Shown here one piece after another: positions 59,059-64,000 of a stretch of DNA of 64,000 nucleotides (position 1 is the first letter of the stretch; every line of letters starts with the position of its first letter). This DNA comes from Streptomyces sp. R33 (lineage in GTDB: Bacteria; Actinomycetota; Actinomycetes; Streptomycetales; Streptomycetaceae): positions 3,757,501 through 3,821,500 of the forward strand of contig NZ_CP165727.1 in NCBI RefSeq assembly GCF_041200175.1. Reading direction: 5' to 3'. A program made the position numbers and the translations under genes. Under the pieces are notes generated by a model. The model did no database searches and was not told where the DNA came from. It worked only from the letters and a program-made list of their open reading frames with translations.

Positions 59059-59703
59059 TCAAGCCCCCTTGGCCGCGGTACGGACCAGGACGAGGCCGCC
59101 GTTCGGACCGGGGACTGCGCCCTTGATGAGGAGCAGACCCTTCTCCGCGTCTACCGCGTGGATGGTCAGGTTCTGGGTGGTGACGCGCTCGTTGCCCATA
59201 CGACCAGCCATGCGCATGCCCTTGAAGACACGCCCAGGGGTGGCGCAGCCACCGATCGAACCGGGGGAGCGGTGCTTGCGCTGCACACCGTGACCGGCGC
59301 CGAGGCCCCGGAAGTTGTGCCGCTTCATGACACCGGCGAAGCCCTTGCCCTTGCTGTTGCCCGTGACGTCAACCTTGACGCCGGACTCGAACACCTGGGC
59401 GGTGATCTCCTGGCCGAGCGTGTACTCGCTGGCGTCGGAGGTGCGGAGCTCCACCAGGTGGCGGCGCGGGGTCACGTCGGCCTTGGCGAAGTGGCCCTTG
59501 AGGGGCTTGTTCACCTTGCGCGGGTCGATCTCGCCGAAGGCGATCTGGACCGACTCGTAGCCGTCGATGTCGTTCGTACGGACCTGGGTAACGACGCAGG
59601 GCCCGGCCTTGACGACGGTCACCGGGACGACACGGTTGTTCTCGTCCCAGACCTGGGTCATGCCGAGCTTCTCGCCCAGGACGCCCTTGATCTGCTTTGC
59701 CAT
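59059..59703 (-). CDS. rplC: 50S ribosomal protein L3
   Basis: 214 aa. KGVLGEKLGMTQVWDENNRV and GKGFAGVMKRHNFRGLGAGH. ATG 59703. Confidence 0.98.
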   Translation of the reverse strand: MAKQIKGVLGEKLGMTQVWDENNRVVPVTVVKAGPCVVTQVRTNDIDGYESVQIAFGEIDPRKVNKPLKGHFAKADVTPRRHLVELRTSDASEYTLGQEITAQVFESGVKVDVTGNSKGKGFAGVMKRHNFRGLGAGHGVQRKHRSPGSIGGCATPGRVFKGMRMAGRMGNERVTTQNLTIHAVDAEKGLLLIKGAVPGPNGGLVLVRTAAKGA

Positions 59704-59717
59704 CTTCTCGACGCCTC

Positions 59718-60026
59718 TCAGAGCTTGATCTCGATGTCAACGCCGGCCGGAAGGTCCAGGCGCATCAGCGAGTCAACGGTCTTGGGCGTCGGGTCGAGGA
59801 TGTCGATCAGGCGCTTGTGCGTGCGCATCTCGAAGTGCTCGCGCGAGTCCTTGTACTTGTGCGGCGACTTGATGACGCAGTACACGTTCTTCTCAGTGGG
59901 CAGCGGCACCGGGCCTGCGACCGACGCACCAGTGCGGGTCACCGTCTCGACGATCTTCTTCGCCGAGGAGTCGATGACCTCGTGGTCGTAGGCCTTGAGC
60001 CGGATGCGGATCTTCTGTCCCGCCAT
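59718..60026 (-). CDS. rpsJ: 30S ribosomal protein S10
   Basis: 102 aa, also the NusB partner in antitermination. KIRIRLKAYDHEVIDSSAKK and SREHFEMRTHKRLIDILDP. ATG 60026. First gene of the S10 cluster, behind a long leader. Confidence 0.98.
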   Translation of the reverse strand: MAGQKIRIRLKAYDHEVIDSSAKKIVETVTRTGASVAGPVPLPTEKNVYCVIKSPHKYKDSREHFEMRTHKRLIDILDPTPKTVDSLMRLDLPAGVDIEIKL

Positions 60027-60561
60027 GGCTACTCCGTAGTCCTGTCTGTTGTGGAAACGCTCTGGCTCTCGGTCGGCTGTGGATCTCTCCACCGCTTCTC
60101 TCCGACCCACGCGGTCGGGCGTGTCGCACTCCCTCCACAGAAAATTCCCATACGGAAATTCCCTCGTCCAAGGGGGTGCGGTCCCAAGACCGCGGTTCGG
60201 GGGAGAAACACCCACCGAGCGCCTGGCAGGCACCGTGCTGACGCTTCCCAGAAGATTCCCGTACGTCCGCCCCATTGCTGCCCCTAAAGGCAGATAAAGG
60301 CGACGAGTACTGTGGGACTCGCTTCCGGTCCTCCCGGCGGGAGGCGCGCAGCATCGGCACTCAGCCGAGCAACTTGAGTAGTCTGCCATACAAGACACGT
60401 ACTGCGCCAATCGGGCCGAAGAGAATACCCCTCCACGGTGATCGGTCAAACCGCGCCGCGCAGTGGGGTTGCCCGGGCGCCCCTTGGGGTCCGCCCCGGC
60501 ACCCCCACAGGCCCCGGAAACCTTTCCGAGGCCCCTGCCACGGCCCGGTCGCAGCCTCGCT
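60027..60561 (-). promoter_or_regulatory. 535-bp S10 promoter and leader region
   Basis: No gene seen. Proximal to rpsJ are two copies of a 17-bp motif, CAGAAAATTCCCATACG (60138-60154) and CAGAAGATTCCCGTACG (60249-60265), 15/17 identical. Between them is a GCGGTC-CCAA-GACCGC hairpin (60178-60193). AT-rich sequence at about 60370-60440 is the likeliest promoter zone. The right end (60446-60561) is the trailer of the next gene. A long leader is where S10-operon autoregulation acts in other bacteria; here that is inference. Confidence 0.5.
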
Positions 60562-61689
60562 TCAGGACCGCGAGAGCGTGCCGCAGTCCTCCGGCCCGCC
60601 GGCCTCCAGGCTCTTGCTGCGGTCGTACGGGTCCACGGGCGTCCCGGAGGGCGTGGGCCCGGTCGGCGCGTCCTCGTCGAAGACGGGGTGCAGGAATCCG
60701 TCGTACACGCCGCAGGCGCTGTTGGCGAGGTCGACGTTGAACTTGTCCAGCCAGAGCTTGCCGGCGGTGGCCTCCCACTTGCGCGGGTCGGCGATGGAGA
60801 AGGTGATCTCGCGCCGCACGATGGTGCGCTCCACCTGCTCGGCGCCCGGCTTCGCCTTCACGAACGGGTAGACGAAGGTGTAGTCGGCCAGCACATGGGC
60901 CTGGCCGGCCTCCTTGCCGGGCTCCACCCACATCCGGCCGCGGACCTTGACCACGTCGCCCGCGGGCTTCAGCTCGGCCGCCTTGACCCGGCTGAACAGG
61001 TGGAGCGGGTCGTTCTCCTTCGTCGGAGCCGTCAGCGAGCCGTCGACGCGGTCCAGCTCCTCCTTCAGCTTCGGGTCGAGCAGCGCCAGCGCCGCCGCGG
61101 GCCGCTCCCCGCGCAGGGTCGCCGGGTCCAGGTTGGCCGCGACCAGGAACTGCTTGGCCTTCTCCAGCGCGTCTGCGACCTGCTCCTTGCTCATCCCGCC
61201 GGCGGCCTCGGCCACCGGGACCTCGATCCCGGCCGCCCCGTCGGCCCACTGCAGGGCCGGGGACCCCTTGAAGGGCTCCTTGAGGGTCGGTAGGTCCGGG
61301 TGGAGGGCGGAGGGCGGGGCGCTGGGCCGGGCGGTCTCGGCGGGCAGCGCCTCGCGCGCCTTGTCGTTCTGCGCGGCCTTGCCGGTGACGCGGTCGATGA
61401 CCAGCTCCGGGCGGATGGCGATCAGCGCGAGGGCGGCGATGAAGACGATCGCCCCCGCGGCCTTCAGCCGCCGCTTGCCCCGCCCCCGCCCCTGCATCTC
61501 CTGCCAGGCAGGACCGGTGCGCCAGCCGGGCGGCTCGGCGGACCGGTCCTGCAGCCGCGCGGTGACCATGCGTGCCCGGGCGGACGGCTCCCGGGGGGCC
61601 TGGCCCGTGCCCGCCTGGGCGTCCTCCACGAACCGGGCCCACTCCTCGTCGGAGACCGCCGGCCTGTCGTCGTCGCTGTTCGTTGCCAT
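60562..61689 (-). CDS. Membrane-anchored protein of unknown function
   Basis: 375 aa. Cytosolic N-terminus of about 75 residues (acidic, then basic RGRGKRRLK), one membrane helix (about 77-95), and an extracytoplasmic domain of about 270 residues (DYTFVYPFVKAKPG, EITFSIADPRKWEA) with two Cys near the end (ANSACGVY, PEDCGTL). No family named. ATG 61689. Shares orientation with the amidase upstream of it; a terminator lies between. Confidence 0.8.
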   Translation of the reverse strand: MATNSDDDRPAVSDEEWARFVEDAQAGTGQAPREPSARARMVTARLQDRSAEPPGWRTGPAWQEMQGRGRGKRRLKAAGAIVFIAALALIAIRPELVIDRVTGKAAQNDKAREALPAETARPSAPPSALHPDLPTLKEPFKGSPALQWADGAAGIEVPVAEAAGGMSKEQVADALEKAKQFLVAANLDPATLRGERPAAALALLDPKLKEELDRVDGSLTAPTKENDPLHLFSRVKAAELKPAGDVVKVRGRMWVEPGKEAGQAHVLADYTFVYPFVKAKPGAEQVERTIVRREITFSIADPRKWEATAGKLWLDKFNVDLANSACGVYDGFLHPVFDEDAPTGPTPSGTPVDPYDRSKSLEAGGPEDCGTLSRS

Positions 61690-61709
61690 GCCCCACCCCT
61701 GAAATGTCC

Positions 61710-61740
61710 GGGGCCCCCAGGACCAGGTCCTGGGGGCCCC
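61710..61740 (-). terminator. Terminator of the amidase gene
   Basis: 13-bp perfect stem GGGGCCCCCAGGA with complement and 5-nt loop, 16 nt past the amidase stop. Confidence 0.8.
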
Positions 61741-61755
61741 GCCGAAACGTATCTG

Positions 61756-64000
61756 CTACTTGCTGAAGTAGCCCGTGATGTCCGCGATCAGATCCACGGT
61801 GCCCTGGTTGTTGAAGAAGCTGACCTTCCCGTCCACCACGGGGACGACCACCAGGTTGGGGATCGTCTGGCCGGGAGTGAAGTTCAGGTTCGAGGCACTC
61901 GAGCGGGTCGTACCGCTCGGGTAGACGGACACGAAGCTCGGCTCCGTCGGGTTCGTCGCCGTCACGTTCAGGACCACGGCGGTCACACCCGTCGCCGGGA
62001 TGCCGTTGGTACCGGCCACCGGCAGCGTCACCACGCCGCCCGCGGCGACCTTGGCCTGCGGCACGCCCAGACCCGCGCGGGTGTCCATCAGGCGCTTCGG
62101 ACCGATGTTGGTGTGCGTGGCGCCGTCACCGGCCGACGTGAAGTAGCCCGTGATGTCCGCGATCAGGTCCACGGTGCCCTGGTTGTTGAAGAAGCTGACC
62201 TTCCCGTCCACCACCGGGACGACCACCAGGTTGGGGATCGTCTGGCCGGGAGTGAAGTTCAGGTTCGAGGCACTCGAGCGCGTCGTGCCACTGGGGTACA
62301 CCGACACGAAGCTCGGCTGCGTCGGGTTGGTCGCCGTCACGTTCAGCACGACCGCGGTCACGCCCGTCGCCGGGATGCCGTTGGTACCGGCCACCGGCAG
62401 CGTCACGACACCGCCCGCGGCGACCTTGGCCTGCGGCACGCCCAGACCCGCGCGGGTGTCCATCAGGCGCTTCGGACCGATGTTGGTGTGCGTGGCGCCG
62501 TCACCGGCCGACGTGAAGTAGCCCGTGATGTCCGCGATCAGGTCCACGGTGCCCTGGTTGTTGAAGAAGCTGACCTTCCCGTCCACCACGGGGACGACCA
62601 CCAGGTTGGGGATCGTCTGGCCGGGAGTGAAGTTCAGGTTCGAGGCACTCGAGCGCGTCGTACCGCTCGGGTACACCGACACGAAGCTCGGCTCCGTCGG
62701 GTTCGTCGCCGTCACGTTCAGGACCACGGCGGTCACACCGGCCGCGGGAATCCCGTTCGTACCGGCCACCGGCAGCGTCACCACGCCGCCCGCGCCGACC
62801 TTGGCCTGCGGCACGCCCAGACCCGACCGCGTGTCCATCAGACGCTTCGGCGTGACCGCGGTGAACTTCGCGGGCTTCACCTCGGCCACGACCGTCACGG
62901 GGAGGGTGGTGGAGGTCTTGCCGTTGACCGCGGTCGCCTTGACCTGGACCTGGTGCGTGCCCTCGGTCACCGTCGTGATCGCCGTCCGGGCCGTGCCGGA
63001 GGCGGTCGCCGCCGAAGCCCCGTCGACCAGGACCTCGAACGAACCGATGCGGTCACTCGCCGTGCTGGTCGACCAGCCGACGGACAGGACGCCGTCGGAC
63101 TTCGCGTCGACGCCCGGCTGCACCGGCACACCGTTGACGGTGGCCACCTTCAGCTGCGCCGCGGGGCCGGAGGTGCGGAGCGCGCCGAGCTGCCCGTAGA
63201 GCTGGTTGCCCGGGCACTCGGTGTTGAAGCCGTCCCGGTGCCCCGAGAGCGACTTGAACGTGTACGGCTTGCCGACCTCGAAGGCGGTGCCGAAGAAGTT
63301 GGTCTGCGTGGCACCCGCGGTCAGCGTCGTCGTGCCGTTCATGTCGCCGTCGTACTGGCCGAGCTTGTAGGCCGCGATCCTGGAGATGGCGTCCTGGGCG
63401 GCGGCGGAGGCGCCCTCGGCGTTGTAGTCACCGAGGACGGCGATGCCCGCCGACTCGTTGTTCCAGCCGTACGTGTGCGCACCGAGGACGGGCTGGTCGG
63501 TACCGCCCTGGCGGCCCTCGAAGACCGTGCCGCACTTGTCGACGAGGAAGTTGTAGCCGAGGTCCCGCCACCCGTTGGTCTTCACGTGGTAGGTGTGGAT
63601 GCCACGGACGATCGCCGCGGACTGCGAGCAGTCGTACGGCTGGGCGTCGGCGGTGTGGTGGACGAAGACCGCCTTGACCTTCCCGCCGGGCAGGTAGATC
63701 GGGCCCTCGTTGTTCATCGTCTCGTCGGCGCCCCACGCCACGCGGGAGACCACGTTCGGCGCCGGTGCCGTGGAGACGGGACCGGGGACCGACGGCGGAG
63801 TGGTGGGCGGGTCAGCCGTCACGGCCGCCGGCGCGGCGAACGCGGCCGGGCCGGCGTTCAGGGAGCCGCTCTTCTGGGCGCCGTTCTTCTTCTGCCCGCC
63901 GCTCTTCTTCGCCGGGCTGTTGGCGCCGCCCGGGTCCACCAGGTTCAGCTCCAGGCCCGCGGGCAGCGCACCGCCGCCGCTGATCCGTACCTCAGCGCCG
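61756..64000 (-). CDS. N-acetylmuramoyl-L-alanine amidase (PGRP/Amidase_2), N-terminus beyond window
   Basis: At least 748 codons; the reading frame is open to the window edge, so signal peptide and start are missing. The PGRP-type amidase domain (about 63180-63760) has zinc ligands in VFVHHTAD and SGHRDGFNTECPG and the GWRDLGYNFLVDKCGTVFEG block; it cleaves the lactyl-L-Ala bond of peptidoglycan. Next comes an Ig-like segment (about 62880-63150), then three tandem 125-residue domains beginning PKRLMDTR and ending DLIADITGYF. The repeats probably bind wall or surface polymer. Secreted, likely acting in wall turnover. Confidence 0.9.
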   Translation of the reverse strand, partial: GAEVRISGGGALPAGLELNLVDPGGANSPAKKSGGQKKNGAQKSGSLNAGPAAFAAPAAVTADPPTTPPSVPGPVSTAPAPNVVSRVAWGADETMNNEGPIYLPGGKVKAVFVHHTADAQPYDCSQSAAIVRGIHTYHVKTNGWRDLGYNFLVDKCGTVFEGRQGGTDQPVLGAHTYGWNNESAGIAVLGDYNAEGASAAAQDAISRIAAYKLGQYDGDMNGTTTLTAGATQTNFFGTAFEVGKPYTFKSLSGHRDGFNTECPGNQLYGQLGALRTSGPAAQLKVATVNGVPVQPGVDAKSDGVLSVGWSTSTASDRIGSFEVLVDGASAATASGTARTAITTVTEGTHQVQVKATAVNGKTSTTLPVTVVAEVKPAKFTAVTPKRLMDTRSGLGVPQAKVGAGGVVTLPVAGTNGIPAAGVTAVVLNVTATNPTEPSFVSVYPSGTTRSSASNLNFTPGQTIPNLVVVPVVDGKVSFFNNQGTVDLIADITGYFTSAGDGATHTNIGPKRLMDTRAGLGVPQAKVAAGGVVTLPVAGTNGIPATGVTAVVLNVTATNPTQPSFVSVYPSGTTRSSASNLNFTPGQTIPNLVVVPVVDGKVSFFNNQGTVDLIADITGYFTSAGDGATHTNIGPKRLMDTRAGLGVPQAKVAAGGVVTLPVAGTNGIPATGVTAVVLNVTATNPTEPSFVSVYPSGTTRSSASNLNFTPGQTIPNLVVVPVVDGKVSFFNNQGTVDLIADITGYFSK
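61771..62850 (-). repeat. Triplicated 375-bp coding repeat
   Basis: The three copies begin at 61771, 62146 and 62521 (landmark GCCCGTGATGTCCGCGATCAG), exactly 375 bp apart, and are almost identical at DNA level including silent positions. The third copy is slightly shorter at its end. Confidence 0.9.

Noticed and set aside
60446..61696. Second reading frame overlapping the anchored protein before the S10 leader
   Set aside because: Gly/Arg/Ala composition without domains; the other frame has a clear membrane helix and a normal codon pattern.

Overview
The window is chromosomal core DNA of a high-GC actinomycete, almost certainly a Streptomyces. The evidence is the strong GC bias at third codon positions, frequent GTG starts, the developmental genes bldM and whiD side by side, groES-groEL1 under CIRCE control, and the complete S10-spc-alpha ribosomal cluster without rpsD. 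Gene order (guaB3, guaB, a sigma factor, a WhiB-type gene, groES/EL, tsaD-rimI-tsaB, tsaE, alr, acpS, glmS, glmM, rpsI-rplM, truA, rplQ-rpoA) follows the order conserved across actinobacteria. No phage, insertion sequence, CRISPR array, tRNA or rRNA was seen.

Layout. 1-12 kb: a Ser/Thr kinase cut by the left edge, glpD, a nucleotide-sugar dehydrogenase, an M16-like membrane protein, the IMP dehydrogenase pair guaB3/guaB, an ECF-like sigma factor (ShbA/SigD type), and bldM and whiD diverging from a shared control region that carries an exact sigma-BldN-type promoter. 12-24 kb: a LysR regulator opposite a MOSC protein, an SDR, an ABM/SnoaL-like protein, groES-groEL1 with two CIRCE operators, a small membrane protein, an FtsW/RodA-like protein, two coupled lipoprotein polysaccharide deacetylases and a class I methyltransferase. 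24-43 kb: tRNA t6A genes (tsaD, rimI, tsaB, tsaE) mixed with cell-wall and cofactor genes (alr, nnr, acpS, glmS, coaA, glmM), then rplM-rpsI, a GT87-like membrane protein, an ABC-F ATPase and truA. 43.9-60 kb: the ribosomal supercluster, all on the minus strand, read as rpsJ to rpsQ, rplN to rplO, secY-adk-map-infA-rpmJ-rpsM-rpsK, then rpoA-rplQ. 60-64 kb: an anchored protein of unknown function and a peptidoglycan amidase with three near-identical C-terminal repeats, cut by the right edge.

How it works together. The main themes are translation (ribosome, initiation factor, Sec export, RNA polymerase alpha, t6A and pseudouridine modification), envelope precursor supply (GlmS to GlmM for UDP-GlcNAc, Alr for D-Ala, an SEDS protein, deacetylases, amidase) and developmental control (ShbA-like sigma, BldM, WhiD). 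Several proteins keep a known fold but have lost the usual catalytic residue: GuaB3 (His for Cys), the sugar dehydrogenase (Ser for Cys) and an L,D-transpeptidase-like protein (Gly for Cys). Many genes look leaderless, with a -10 box ending 6-7 nt before the start codon.
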